Below are positions 52,695 through 61,114 of a DNA stretch of 64,000 nucleotides, piece after piece. Location: contig NZ_CP041666.1 of the NCBI RefSeq assembly GCF_007301515.1, positions 372,001-436,000 of the forward strand, in the 5' to 3' direction. The translations under genes and the position numbers were made by a program. Every line of letters starts with the position of its first letter. Position 1 is the stretch's first letter. Origin of the DNA: Radiobacillus deserti. GTDB taxonomy: Bacteria > Bacillota > Bacilli > Bacillales > Amphibacillaceae. The notes under the pieces were generated by a model, which worked only from the letters and a program-made list of their open reading frames with translations, was not told the origin of the DNA and ran no database searches.

Positions 52695-52774
52695 AAGTAT
52701 AAAAAAAGAATGTATAAAAGGCAACCATATTTTGTTATGATAGGAAAGAATGTTGCGTATAAAGGAGCATACAT

Positions 52775-53587
52775 ATGGAGTGGAAAAATATTTATCGTGG
52801 AATGATTATGGGAGCTAGTGATGTAATTCCAGGTGTGAGCGGTGGCACCATCGCTGTTTTGTTAGGAATATACGATCAGTTAATTGAATCTATAAATGGC
52901 TTCTTCAGTAAGGAATGGAAAAAGCATTTAGCTTTTTTATTGCCGTTAGGAGTCGGAGTCATTGCATCTATCTTGCTGTTAAGCCATGTGATTGAATGGT
53001 TGTTTGAACACTATCCAGGACCAACAAAGTTTTTCTTTCTCGGTCTAATCATTGGCATCCTACCTTACCTTTTTCATAAGGCAGAAGCGAAACAAACATT
53101 TAAAGCTCAACACATTCTGTTGTTATTGATCGGAGCGGCTATTGTGGCGTCCATGGTCTTTTTCCAAACAGGAGAAACAGAGCCAATGACAGAGTTTACG
53201 CTCCAGTCTTATTTGTTTTTATTCTTCTCGGGAATGCTTGCTAGTAGTGCGATGATTTTGCCAGGCATTAGTGGGTCATTTGTGCTATTGATTATTGGTG
53301 TTTATTCTACGATTATTAGTGCGGTATCTGATCTTAGAATAGACGTCATTGCTGTCGTAGGGATTGGGGTTTTAATCGGTATCATCGTGATGAGTAAAAT
53401 TATTCATTTCTTCCTAGAAAATTTTCCAGCAGGCACCTATGCACTTGTCATTGGATTAGTAATCGGATCGATTGTTGTGATTTTTCCAGGTGTGCCAAGT
53501 GGTGCGACGATTATTCTTAGTGTTGTTGCATTTGCCTTAGGACTCGGAATCGCCTACATCTTAGGAAAAGTAGAATATGAAGCATAA
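52775..53587 (+). CDS. DUF368 membrane protein
   Basis: A polytopic membrane protein with about eight hydrophobic helices and the two glycine- and proline-rich family repeats ASDVIPGVSGGTIAVLLGIYD near residue 11 and ILPGISGSFVLLIIGVY near 160. DUF368 proteins relate to polyprenyl-phosphate flippases; recent work on homologues (PopT/UptA group) links some members to undecaprenyl-phosphate recycling. That assignment is from memory and is not proved here. AAAGGAG precedes the ATG. Confidence 0.88.
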   Translation: MEWKNIYRGMIMGASDVIPGVSGGTIAVLLGIYDQLIESINGFFSKEWKKHLAFLLPLGVGVIASILLLSHVIEWLFEHYPGPTKFFFLGLIIGILPYLFHKAEAKQTFKAQHILLLLIGAAIVASMVFFQTGETEPMTEFTLQSYLFLFFSGMLASSAMILPGISGSFVLLIIGVYSTIISAVSDLRIDVIAVVGIGVLIGIIVMSKIIHFFLENFPAGTYALVIGLVIGSIVVIFPGVPSGATIILSVVAFALGLGIAYILGKVEYEA

Positions 53588-53646
53588 AGGTTGAACCGAG
53601 TGATGGAACAGTGGTAAATTTCTCTCAAGAGAAAGGAGTTGTACCT

Positions 53647-53967
53647 ATGGAAGCAATCAAGTCATCCGAACAGTTTTACGAGATTATAAAATCAGACAAG
53701 CCAGTTATTGTGAAATTCTTTGCGGATTGGTGTCCAGACTGTAAACGTATGGATATGTTTATCGGAGGTATCCTCGAAGAATTTAATCAATATGACTGGT
53801 ATGAAGTAAATAGTGATGAAGTAAAGGGATTAGCAGAGGAATTTGATGTGATGGGAATTCCGAGCATTCTTATTTTCCAAAACGGTGAAAAGCTCGCCCA
53901 TCAACATAGTGCCTATACGAAAACACCAGAGGAAGTTACCGAGTTTTTACATCAACAGCTTGGATAA
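53647..53967 (+). CDS. Thioredoxin-like protein with CPDC motif
   Basis: A 106-residue thioredoxin fold with the active site WCPDCKRM near residue 32, which differs from the usual CGPC, and the conserved cis-proline in VMGIPSIL near 75. It resembles the YtpP-type proteins of Bacillus. No signal peptide, so cytoplasmic. ATG 53647 follows GAAAGGAG; the frame opens 12 codons earlier without a site. Confidence 0.9.
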   Translation: MEAIKSSEQFYEIIKSDKPVIVKFFADWCPDCKRMDMFIGGILEEFNQYDWYEVNSDEVKGLAEEFDVMGIPSILIFQNGEKLAHQHSAYTKTPEEVTEFLHQQLG

Positions 53968-53970
53968 CGA

Positions 53971-53998
53971 GGACTCCCATTATGGGAGTCCTTTCTTT
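53971..53998 (+). terminator. Terminator after the thioredoxin-like gene
   Basis: GGACTCCC / GGGAGTCC with loop ATTAT, followed by a T-rich tail. Confidence 0.85.
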
Positions 53999-54019
53999 CT
54001 ATAAAAAGGGGGATTTAAG

Positions 54020-54514
54020 GTGATTAGATTAGCAAGTCGAAATGATATACCTGCTATTATGGAAGTGGTTCAGGCATCCGTGAAAGTCATGAATAGTCAA
54101 GGGAACTTTCAATGGGACCATACCTATCCGTTAGAAGAGAACTTTCAAGGAGATTTAAATCGACAGGAGTTATTCGTCTATGAAGAGGAAGGCCGTGTGC
54201 TTGGAGTAGCCGCCATCAGTGAAAAGGAGCATAGTGAATACCATGAAATTGCTTGGACAAGTGATCGTTCCGCCATTACGATGAAACGGTTAGCTGTACA
54301 TCCTAATGGAAGAGGGAAAGGTATTGCGGATGCATTTTTTCGAAAAGCAGAAGAAGTGAGTATAGAAAAAGGGCTTCATTATATGAAAACTGATACATTT
54401 TCCAAGAATACATATGCGCAAAAGCTCTTTGACCGCCATGGCTATCATTTTGTAGAGAAAAGATTTGTTCCTGAAAAAGAGGACTCGTTGGTTTATTTTG
54501 AGAAGCAGTTGTGA
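54020..54514 (+). CDS. GNAT family N-acetyltransferase
   Basis: A single GNAT domain of 164 residues. The acetyl-CoA-binding loop is LAVHPNGRGKGIADAFFRKAE near residue 93, and the C-terminal FDRHGYHFVEK is typical. GTG 54020 lies after AAGGGGGA. Substrate not evident. A long hairpin without a clear T-run follows at 54539-54587. Confidence 0.88.
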   Translation: MIRLASRNDIPAIMEVVQASVKVMNSQGNFQWDHTYPLEENFQGDLNRQELFVYEEEGRVLGVAAISEKEHSEYHEIAWTSDRSAITMKRLAVHPNGRGKGIADAFFRKAEEVSIEKGLHYMKTDTFSKNTYAQKLFDRHGYHFVEKRFVPEKEDSLVYFEKQL

Positions 54515-54538
54515 AAAGAGAGTGGGCAAAAAGGAATT

Positions 54539-54587
54539 GAAATCCGGACTAGTTGTCGAAGTGAATTCGCATGCTAATCCGGATTTC
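54539..54587. other. Inverted repeat between convergent genes
   Basis: GAAATCCGGA and its exact complement TCCGGATTTC surround 29 bases. It may act as a terminator or processing site for the two convergent genes (GNAT and VOC). Confidence 0.5.
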
Positions 54588-54656
54588 GTTTGTTCCTAAT
54601 GATTGATGTATCGGAAAGTTGACATCGGCGAGGTTAGTCGGTTAAAAATTAGGACT

Positions 54657-55316
54657 TTACATCGTCTCCGTCGTAATGCGAGCGCCATTTCCTTCCCGAA
54701 CTAGTAATGTTCCGTTTTCCAACGAAAACTCTAATGGTTCAGAAGCTTCTAGTTGATAGATGCTTGCTAGTTTATTAGCGGTCTCTTGTGGATTCGGTAC
54801 GCCCAAGTGGATGGTAGAAAACTTTTCGCGGTTTACAAACGATGGGTTTTCTGGTTTGTTTACCGTACTTCCCCATTCAATAACGAACGGCAAGGTTTCC
54901 CCTTCTACATCTGATTTCGGAAACAACATTCTCCATTCCAGAACCGATCCATCTGGACGCTGTCGACTGCCCGCAAAAGGTCCTTCAAATTCAACGCCAG
55001 TTGTTTGAAAATGGTTGAGCATTGAATCCATGTCGGTGGTTCGTAATGCGAATTGTATGCCTCCAGATTTTCGTTCTTGGAGGACTTGATACAATTGTTT
55101 AATGAGTGGATTATCGCTTTTACTAGCTTTACGTTCATCTGAAATGGATAGCCATTCGATATAACTGTCATTAAATAAGTAACATAAATAATTGTAAGTA
55201 CCCCACTTTTCATGGTTTCCACCTTTTACAGTGAGAAGTCCACGTTTTACGGAGTATTCCTTTTGTGCATGTTCTGCGTCTTCTGCAGCATATACAATAT
55301 GATCAAAGGCTAACAT
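54657..55316 (-). CDS. VOC/glyoxalase-like family protein
   Basis: A 219-residue protein with an N-terminal vicinal-oxygen-chelate fold, beginning FDHIVYAAEDAEHAQKEYS and continuing with GTYNYLCYLFNDSYIEWL, which matches the Glyoxalase_3-like group. A second region (FSTIHLGVPNPQETANKL) near residue 165 looks like a degenerate second module. The reaction is unknown. GGAGGGAA precedes the ATG on the minus strand. Confidence 0.8.
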   Translation of the reverse strand: MLAFDHIVYAAEDAEHAQKEYSVKRGLLTVKGGNHEKWGTYNYLCYLFNDSYIEWLSISDERKASKSDNPLIKQLYQVLQERKSGGIQFALRTTDMDSMLNHFQTTGVEFEGPFAGSRQRPDGSVLEWRMLFPKSDVEGETLPFVIEWGSTVNKPENPSFVNREKFSTIHLGVPNPQETANKLASIYQLEASEPLEFSLENGTLLVREGNGARITTETM

Positions 55317-55484
55317 ATGGATTCCCTCCTTATTTCTTCTATGATACGGCTAAAACTGATATAAGAAAAGAAAATGAGTCATCCATTTTCATAAATCTTC
55401 ATGAAATTTTCATAAAATGATAGTTTATGCAGGGAGCAGAAGCGTTATACTTTTAATGAATCTATTCGGTAAGGAGGAAGTAAT

Positions 55485-55847
55485 GTGAAAAAGTTTGTAT
55501 TATCTTTATTCATATTAAGCTTTGTATTCCTATTAGCAGCTTGTGGCGGAGAAGAATCTAGCGAAAGCGAATCTACGGAAAAAGCGGACAAGTCCGTTCA
55601 AATCGAAGCGACTAACTTCAAATTTGACCAAGAGGAATATACAGTAAAAGCAGGTGAGCCTGTCAACATTGAGTTTACGAGTGCAGAAGGTATGCATGGT
55701 TTGATGATTCCAGAACTGAATGTGAACATTGAAGGGGACGGAACGAAGACCATTACCCCGGAAGAGCCAGGAGAATATGAAATTCGATGCAGTATTCCTT
55801 GTGGAACTGGACATGCTGAGATGCAAGCAACATTAATCGTGCAATAA
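55485..55847 (+). CDS. CuA-like cupredoxin lipoprotein
   Basis: A lipoprotein of 120 residues: the lipobox LLAAC is at residue 20, then an E/S-rich linker and a cupredoxin domain. The C-terminal motif CSIPCGTGHAEM (Cys, Cys, His, Met) and the upstream histidine in GMHGLMIP reproduce the copper ligand set of the CuA centre of cytochrome c oxidase subunit II. Membrane helices and the rest of the oxidase are absent. It may carry or sense copper or nitrous species, or serve in oxidase maturation; all of these are inferences. GTG 55485 after AAGGAGG. Confidence 0.85.
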   Translation: MKKFVLSLFILSFVFLLAACGGEESSESESTEKADKSVQIEATNFKFDQEEYTVKAGEPVNIEFTSAEGMHGLMIPELNVNIEGDGTKTITPEEPGEYEIRCSIPCGTGHAEMQATLIVQ

Positions 55848-55855
55848 GGTTATCA

Positions 55856-55887
55856 AAAAGAGAAACTATTTGTTTCTCTTTTTTTTA
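55856..55887 (+). terminator. Terminator after the cupredoxin gene
   Basis: AAAAAGAGAAAC / GTTTCTCTTTTT with loop TATTT and a T-run. Confidence 0.88.
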
Positions 55888-55949
55888 TGCTTAAAAAGGA
55901 ACCAAACAGTTTTTCAAACGTTATATAATGATAAGGGGAGGGAAACTGA

Positions 55950-56642
55950 ATGGCTGTTTTAACATTACAAGATATAGCAGTAGAGATACGAGATTTAAAA
56001 ATCCTGCAAGATATTCATTTTTCAGTAGACGAAGGATCTGTTACGGCTTTAATTGGCCATAATGGCGCAGGGAAATCTACCATTATGAAAACCATCATCG
56101 GTTGGCAAGAAAAACGACAAGGAACCATAAAAATAAACAATATATCTCAGGAGGATGACTTCCTAGCTTTTAAAAGGCAGTATTCCTATCTGCCAGAAGA
56201 ACCGCTACTGCTTTCTGAATTAACGGTCTATCAACATTTTCAGTTATATGCGAAAAGCTATCAGATAGAGAAGGATCGATTTGAGGAACGAGTTCAAACC
56301 TACATAACAGATTTAGAAATAAAGGATAAAATGGATGAATATCCAGAAGCCTTATCCAAGGGGATGCGGCAAAAGGTACAAACAATTTGTGCGTTGTTAC
56401 CAGATACACCATTACTATTAATTGATGAACCCTTTATGGGGTTGGATTACTATGCGATGGATTATTTGCAAGGTGCTATGGAACGGAAGAAAAAGGAAGG
56501 CACCAGTATTCTTTTAACAACCCACCAATTGGAGAAAGTCCAGGATATTGCCGATCAGTTCGTCATGTTAAAGCATGGTAAGGTTGTTGATCAAGGACCA
56601 ATAGAGAGCTTTCAAGAACTGGCAAGGAGAAATGACATATGA
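55950..56642 (+). CDS. ABC transporter ATP-binding protein (EcsA-like)
   Basis: Walker A GHNGAGKST lies near residue 36, a signature-like LSKGMRQKV replaces the usual LSGGQ, and Walker B LLIDEPFMGLD near 160 carries the catalytic Glu. The pattern KGM in the signature is typical of the EcsA branch. It overlaps the permease gene by four bases. In B. subtilis, Ecs affects secretion and regulated proteolysis; the role here is assigned by similarity. Confidence 0.87.
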   Translation: MAVLTLQDIAVEIRDLKILQDIHFSVDEGSVTALIGHNGAGKSTIMKTIIGWQEKRQGTIKINNISQEDDFLAFKRQYSYLPEEPLLLSELTVYQHFQLYAKSYQIEKDRFEERVQTYITDLEIKDKMDEYPEALSKGMRQKVQTICALLPDTPLLLIDEPFMGLDYYAMDYLQGAMERKKKEGTSILLTTHQLEKVQDIADQFVMLKHGKVVDQGPIESFQELARRNDI

Positions 56643-58033
56643 TTCACGCTCCTACAGTTTCCGCATATTTGGACTTAAAAAAGAACCGATGGAAGAAAAA
56701 GAAAACCATATACAAGCTAGCTCTAAATGTCAGCTTAGATGTCACTATCTCCATCTATCTAAGTCTTTTTCTCATCATGGGTCTGTTCATTATCTATGAC
56801 ACGCTACAACAGTACCAGGAGCAATTTCTTCTAGTGGGGCAAATGGTGGATGCTTATGGCCCCAACCTTATGCTTGTATTCCTAGTAAGATATGTAAGTG
56901 GGTCTTTCACCCGACCGGGTGTTCTATTTTCAAGTGCGGAGCTTCAACTAAGCTTACTCCCTTACTCGTTAAAGCAATTATGGTTTTGTGTTGTGGTAGA
57001 GAAGTGGTTGAAGTTTACAGCACTCTGTACCGTAGTAGCTCTATTCGTTTTTGTTTTGACACCGGTTTCTGGACAAACCATTCTGTATGTTGTTGGATTG
57101 ATGTGGGTTACCCATGTGCTGATGACACTTCCGCAATGGGTGTTGTATCAGCAAGGCTGGATTCCGAAAGTAATTAGTATTGTCGCAATCATTATAATTG
57201 GATTACTGTCTACTATCCTAAAATTTTCCCTAATTCTTATTCCAGTTTTGTTGATTGCGTTGGTTGGGGTTCAATTTGTATTACAGCAATGGATATTAAT
57301 AGCAAACTGGTTGAAGATTGCCGAGACGAATGATTTCATCATTTGGAATATGTGGTTCGTCAATCGTATGTCGAAAATGGAAATCAAACCAAAACGTCAG
57401 TATGGAATCTTACAGAGTAAACGGAAGAAGAAGGAGCAGGCTCAACCATTTCCTTATGAGACAGATGATGTCTATAAGAAGATGTGGAGAATCTTCTTTG
57501 ATGAGAAAATGGAATATGTTATTCAAACCATTGGGTTAGTCTTAGCACTATCCATTGTCCTAGGAGTTATGAGGGATTGGCTCATGGGAGTAGGTATTGG
57601 CCTATCGATTTTTATATTTGGGGTTATGGCTAAAAGCTTGTTTTTAGCCAATTTTACGGAAAAGCTAGTCATCAGTTTGCCTTGGGATTTCCGGGCATGG
57701 ACGTCTTCATTTTTGACTTATGTTGGAGCAGTTGGGCTAATTTTATTGCTCTTTATCGGAAATGTGCTATATTGGATGCTGGAAGTAAGACTTTGGTTAC
57801 CGGTGTTACTGCTTTTTTATGGAGCGGTGGCGGTTTATTTTGTGAGCGACCAGATGAAAGAAGCGATTAGAATGTTATCGAAGCAAAACAAGATGCCCAA
57901 TTATGTGGACGGGGGTCTTCTAACCCTGCTGTTTCTTGCTTTTTTAGGTAGTACGGTATATCCATGGTTGTCCATTTTAGGGTTTGTTGGACTTATTCCG
58001 GTTATCAAACGGTTTACAGAAAAGGTAGTTTGA
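56639..58033 (+). CDS. ABC transporter permease (EcsB-like)
   Basis: An integral membrane protein of 464 residues with about ten hydrophobic segments arranged in two clusters (about residues 35-210 and 300-460), separated by a basic cytoplasmic stretch with KPKRQYGILQSKRKKKEQ. The pairing with an EcsA-like ATPase and the overlap support the EcsB assignment. It is about 50 residues longer than B. subtilis EcsB, so it may be a related paralogue. A MarR gene follows. Confidence 0.75.
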   Translation: MIHAPTVSAYLDLKKNRWKKKKTIYKLALNVSLDVTISIYLSLFLIMGLFIIYDTLQQYQEQFLLVGQMVDAYGPNLMLVFLVRYVSGSFTRPGVLFSSAELQLSLLPYSLKQLWFCVVVEKWLKFTALCTVVALFVFVLTPVSGQTILYVVGLMWVTHVLMTLPQWVLYQQGWIPKVISIVAIIIIGLLSTILKFSLILIPVLLIALVGVQFVLQQWILIANWLKIAETNDFIIWNMWFVNRMSKMEIKPKRQYGILQSKRKKKEQAQPFPYETDDVYKKMWRIFFDEKMEYVIQTIGLVLALSIVLGVMRDWLMGVGIGLSIFIFGVMAKSLFLANFTEKLVISLPWDFRAWTSSFLTYVGAVGLILLLFIGNVLYWMLEVRLWLPVLLLFYGAVAVYFVSDQMKEAIRMLSKQNKMPNYVDGGLLTLLFLAFLGSTVYPWLSILGFVGLIPVIKRFTEKVV

Positions 58034-58093
58034 CAGGAAAAGGGTCTTTTCCTATAATACGTTTAATTCAAGGCAAAGGAAGTGGAAGCGTGC

Positions 58094-58567
58094 ATGAGTG
58101 AAGAAATACAATATGAACAAAAGAAGCAAGATCCTTCCTTAAAATTATTTGTTGTTCTATCTAAGGCTTATCGTTCCATTGCAGATCAAGTAGAAGCAGA
58201 TATACGCAAAAAAGGTCTAAATCCAACGGAGTTTGGTGTTTTAGAGCTACTTTATCATCAAGGCGAACAGCCACTTCAGAAGATTGGAGATAAAATTCTA
58301 TTAGCAAGTGGAAGCATCACATATGTTGTGGACAAGCTAGAATCGAAAGGATATCTCAATCGGGTTCCTTGTGAAACGGACCGAAGAATAACTTATGCTT
58401 CTATTTCAGAACAGGGTAAAGACTTGTTGCATACGATTTTCCCTGAACATTGGAAGCAAATTGAACACATCACGGATGGATTATCAGATGAACAGAAGCT
58501 TCAAGCTATCGAGCTACTAAAACAACTTGGGATTCATGCAAATAATTTAAAGGTAGAAAAAAAGTAA
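58094..58567 (+). CDS. MarR family transcriptional regulator
   Basis: A 157-residue winged-helix regulator. The DNA-binding region is LQKIGDKILLASGSITYVVDKLESKGYL near residues 65-95, followed by the wing ETDRRITYASISEQG. There is no conserved N-terminal cysteine of the OhrR type. ATG 58094 has GGAAG five bases upstream; a GTG four codons earlier is less well placed. It might control the transporter before it or the ABC-F gene after it; no operator was identified. Confidence 0.88.
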   Translation: MSEEIQYEQKKQDPSLKLFVVLSKAYRSIADQVEADIRKKGLNPTEFGVLELLYHQGEQPLQKIGDKILLASGSITYVVDKLESKGYLNRVPCETDRRITYASISEQGKDLLHTIFPEHWKQIEHITDGLSDEQKLQAIELLKQLGIHANNLKVEKK

Positions 58568-58576
58568 GAGTTGCGC

Positions 58577-58582
58577 TATAAT
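58577..58582 (+). promoter_or_regulatory. -10 element of the ABC-F leader transcript
   Basis: TATAAT at 58577-58582; the -35 region is weak. Transcription from here would begin about 27 bases before the leader ORF. Confidence 0.5.
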
Positions 58583-58615
58583 AGTCATAACTTATTTTGA
58601 GAAGGAGGGAAAAAA

Positions 58616-58714
58616 ATGGCCAACACTGATTTGCACGAAACACTGTATTTTTACCGTGCAATTTTTCATGATTTAGTTTCTAACGGGACACGTATGCCCT
58701 TTTTTAGAAACTAA
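58616..58714 (+). CDS. Leader peptide of the ABC-F gene, 32 residues
   Basis: ATG 58616 lies seven bases after a very strong AAGGAGGG and encodes 32 residues (MANTDLHETL..., ending TRMPFFRN). The end of the frame lies inside the 3' arm of the perfect stem 58674-58683 / 58704-58713. It sits in a leader with two terminators before an ABC-F ATPase. This is the layout of ribosome-mediated attenuation: a ribosome stalled on the leader would change RNA folding and permit read-through. Function inferred from context. Confidence 0.7.
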   Translation: MANTDLHETLYFYRAIFHDLVSNGTRMPFFRN

Positions 58715-58731
58715 ATAACGAAAAACAGTGT
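58631..58731 (+). promoter_or_regulatory. Alternative stems of the attenuation leader
   Basis: Two competing structures can be seen. TTGCACG (58631) pairs with CGTGCAA (58655). Alternatively ACACTGT-A-TTTTT (58640) pairs with AAAAACAGTGT (58721), enclosing the ten-base stem TAGTTTCTAA (58674) / TTAGAAACTA (58704). They are mutually exclusive and involve the leader ORF, so translation would shift the balance. Confidence 0.6.
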
Positions 58732-58770
58732 AGGATCATGATTCCCTAAGATAAAAGAAGAACGTGACGG

Positions 58771-58796
58771 ATCCACACATTACGTGTGGATTTTTT
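58771..58796 (+). terminator. First terminator in the ABC-F leader
   Basis: ATCCACAC / GTGTGGAT, loop ATTAC, followed by a T-run, about 90 bases before the structural gene. Confidence 0.85.
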
Positions 58797-58835
58797 GTTA
58801 GGAGTTGGTTAAAACACCACCTCCATATTCTTTTT

Positions 58836-58868
58836 AGCCATAGGTGATGCTGCCTATGGCTTTTTTTT
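58836..58868 (+). terminator. Second terminator directly before the ABC-F gene
   Basis: AGCCATAGG / CCTATGGCT followed by T8, ending 9 bases before the AAGGAG of the ABC-F gene. Its position makes it an attenuator: the gene is made only if it is passed. Confidence 0.85.
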
Positions 58869-58887
58869 ATTCAAAATAAGGAGTGCT

Positions 58888-60744
58888 ATGAACATGTTAT
58901 TAACATTAAAAAATATTAAAAAAATCATCGGTGGAAGTTATTTATTTGAACACCTTCACTTTGAAATAAAACCAGGAGAGAAAGTGGGCTTGGTAGGTCG
59001 AAACGGAAGTGGAAAAACAACCCTATTTAAAATGATTGCAAGGCTAGAGGATTTTGAAAGTGGAGATCTGTTTATTAAAAAAGGAACAGAAGTTGGGTAT
59101 TTAGAACAAATTCCGAACTTCCCTAGTAAAACCGTACGAGCATTTTTAGAAGCTAGCTTGGAAAAAGTAAATAGTGTAAAAGCGCGCATGACCGAATTAG
59201 AGGAGCAGATGAAAGACGCTTCAAACATGGAACGAATTCTAGAGGAATATGGAAGGCTGCAAACGGAATTCTCTAATATGGGCGGATATGATTTACAAGC
59301 TAACATCGAACGAGTAGCAACGGGATTAAATATGTCCGATTTGCTTGATCAATCGTTTGACAAGTTAAGTGGAGGGGAAAAGACGAAGGCAGGGTTAGCG
59401 CGGATTCTATTACAAGCACCTGACCTATTACTATTGGATGAGCCGACCAACCACTTAGATATAACAGCGATTGAGTGGTTAGAGGAATACTTGAAGCAAT
59501 ATCGTGGTGCAGTATGTATTATCTCACACGATAAGTTTTTCTTGGATGAAACTGTTACGAAAATAGCGGATTTAGAGCAAGGAGAGATCACTTACTATAC
59601 TGGTAACTTCTCCACTTTTATAAGGAAAAAAGAAGAAAAACTGCTACAAGAATTTGCAGCTTACCAAGAACAACAGAAAAAAATGAAAAAGATGAAGGAA
59701 GCAATTCGTCGTTTAAGACAATGGGCAAATGAAGCGAATCCGCCGAATGAAAAGCTATTTAAACGAGCGAAAAGTATGGAGCGGGCACTGGAGCGAATGG
59801 AAAAGCTAGAACGTCCAGATATCGATCCTACAAAAATGAGATTGTCCTTGTCTGCGAATGAGCGTAGTGGAAAAGACGTAGTAAAGTGTGTGGAGGTTTA
59901 TAAGACATTTGGGGATAAAGCTGTTTTAAAAGGAGTAGATCTTCACCTTCGTCACAAGGAACGGTTAGCGATTGTTGGGAATAATGGGTGTGGAAAAAGC
60001 ACATTTATTAAAATACTGATGAATCATGAAAGGCAGTCAGCAGGGGAAGTTATGCTAGGCTCCCAGGTGAGTGTCGGCTATCTTCCCCAAAACCCGTTAC
60101 AGGAAATGGATCCTAGTCAATCCTTAATAGATTACTTCCGAAGCCAGGTGCGCATTACAGAAGGGGAAGCACGCCAATTTTTAGCGACCTTTATGTTTTA
60201 TGGATACTCTGTATTCCGTAAACTAGGTCAATTAAGTGGTGGCGAGAGGATGCGGTTAAAGCTAGCGATTTTTATGTATCAAAAGGTAAATCTGTTAGTA
60301 TTAGACGAACCGACGAACCACTTAGATATAGAGTCACAGGAAGTACTAGAGGAAGCTCTGCAAAAATATGATGGTACTGTTATTGGTATTTCGCATGACC
60401 GTAGTTTTCTCAATGAATGCTTTCAGGAGACCGCGTATTTAGTAGATGGAAAGCTACATCGTTTTCCAGGTACGTATGCAGACACTCATATAAAATGGAA
60501 AGAGCTTATGCAACAAGAGAAGCGAGAGGTCGAAGGGGATAAACAGTCGAAACGAAACAAGGTGCGGAGTGAGGAACTAGTAGTAGAGAAAGAAATGGAA
60601 TTAGAGGATCAAATTGCAAAGCTTGAAAATGATATTAAGTCATTAAAGGATCGAGCGGAGCAACCTAAATCCGAGGATGTCGAGGCACTTGAAAAGCGAC
60701 TCGAGAAACTGTATGATGCTTGGTATTATGTATTGGAAGAATAA
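58888..60744 (+). CDS. ABC-F family ATPase, probable antibiotic-resistance ribosome-protection protein
   Basis: Two ABC domains without membrane helices. Domain 1 has Walker A GRNGSGKTT near residue 37, signature LSGGEKTKAGLARILL and LLLDEPTNHLD; domain 2 has GNNGCGKST near 363, LSGGERMRLKLAIF and LVLDEPTNHLD. The interdomain linker is a charged helix (about 245-300), the P-site tRNA-interacting region of ABC-F proteins. A C-terminal coiled coil (about 560-618) follows. At 618 residues it could be a housekeeping Uup/YfmR-like member, but the attenuating leader favours an inducible resistance role (as for VmlR, Vga or Msr). AAGGAG precedes ATG 58888. Confidence 0.87.
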   Translation: MNMLLTLKNIKKIIGGSYLFEHLHFEIKPGEKVGLVGRNGSGKTTLFKMIARLEDFESGDLFIKKGTEVGYLEQIPNFPSKTVRAFLEASLEKVNSVKARMTELEEQMKDASNMERILEEYGRLQTEFSNMGGYDLQANIERVATGLNMSDLLDQSFDKLSGGEKTKAGLARILLQAPDLLLLDEPTNHLDITAIEWLEEYLKQYRGAVCIISHDKFFLDETVTKIADLEQGEITYYTGNFSTFIRKKEEKLLQEFAAYQEQQKKMKKMKEAIRRLRQWANEANPPNEKLFKRAKSMERALERMEKLERPDIDPTKMRLSLSANERSGKDVVKCVEVYKTFGDKAVLKGVDLHLRHKERLAIVGNNGCGKSTFIKILMNHERQSAGEVMLGSQVSVGYLPQNPLQEMDPSQSLIDYFRSQVRITEGEARQFLATFMFYGYSVFRKLGQLSGGERMRLKLAIFMYQKVNLLVLDEPTNHLDIESQEVLEEALQKYDGTVIGISHDRSFLNECFQETAYLVDGKLHRFPGTYADTHIKWKELMQQEKREVEGDKQSKRNKVRSEELVVEKEMELEDQIAKLENDIKSLKDRAEQPKSEDVEALEKRLEKLYDAWYYVLEE

Positions 60745-60905
60745 ACCAAGGTCCTGTGTGATAAAAGTCAGTTACAACATAAAAGTATTTTGATAGGATG
60801 GAGTCAAGAGATTGGGATGTCTCTGCTCTGTATAAGAATATATTTGAGCGTGAATGGGATGCGTGCTTAGATTAACTAGTCTGTTCGTACAGAGCCAGGT
60901 TAGAG

Positions 60906-60945
60906 AAAAAGACACTTATTTTGGGATGAATAAGTGTCTTTTTTG
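60906..60945. terminator. Terminator in the gap after the ABC-F gene
   Basis: A 15-base stem AAAAAGACACTTATT / AATAAGTGTCTTTTT with a short loop. The gap 60745-61114 otherwise holds only a weak short ORF at 60798-60875. Confidence 0.85.
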
Positions 60946-61114
60946 TTGTTAACAGAACAGGGCTCTCAGCAGGAACAGAACTATCTATTTTACATATACT
61001 AATTATAGGGACGTTTATAGGTGAAAAGTATGAAGAGAATCTGTGTCTATGTTTAATTCCGAAAAAAAAGGGTAAGTAGAAACTATAAAAGAAGATTTAT
61101 GAGGGGGCTCACCT

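Noticed and set aside
60798..60875. Possible 25-residue ORF after the ABC-F gene
   Set aside because: Only GATAGG precedes the ATG and the sequence resembles no family; kept out of the gene list for lack of support.
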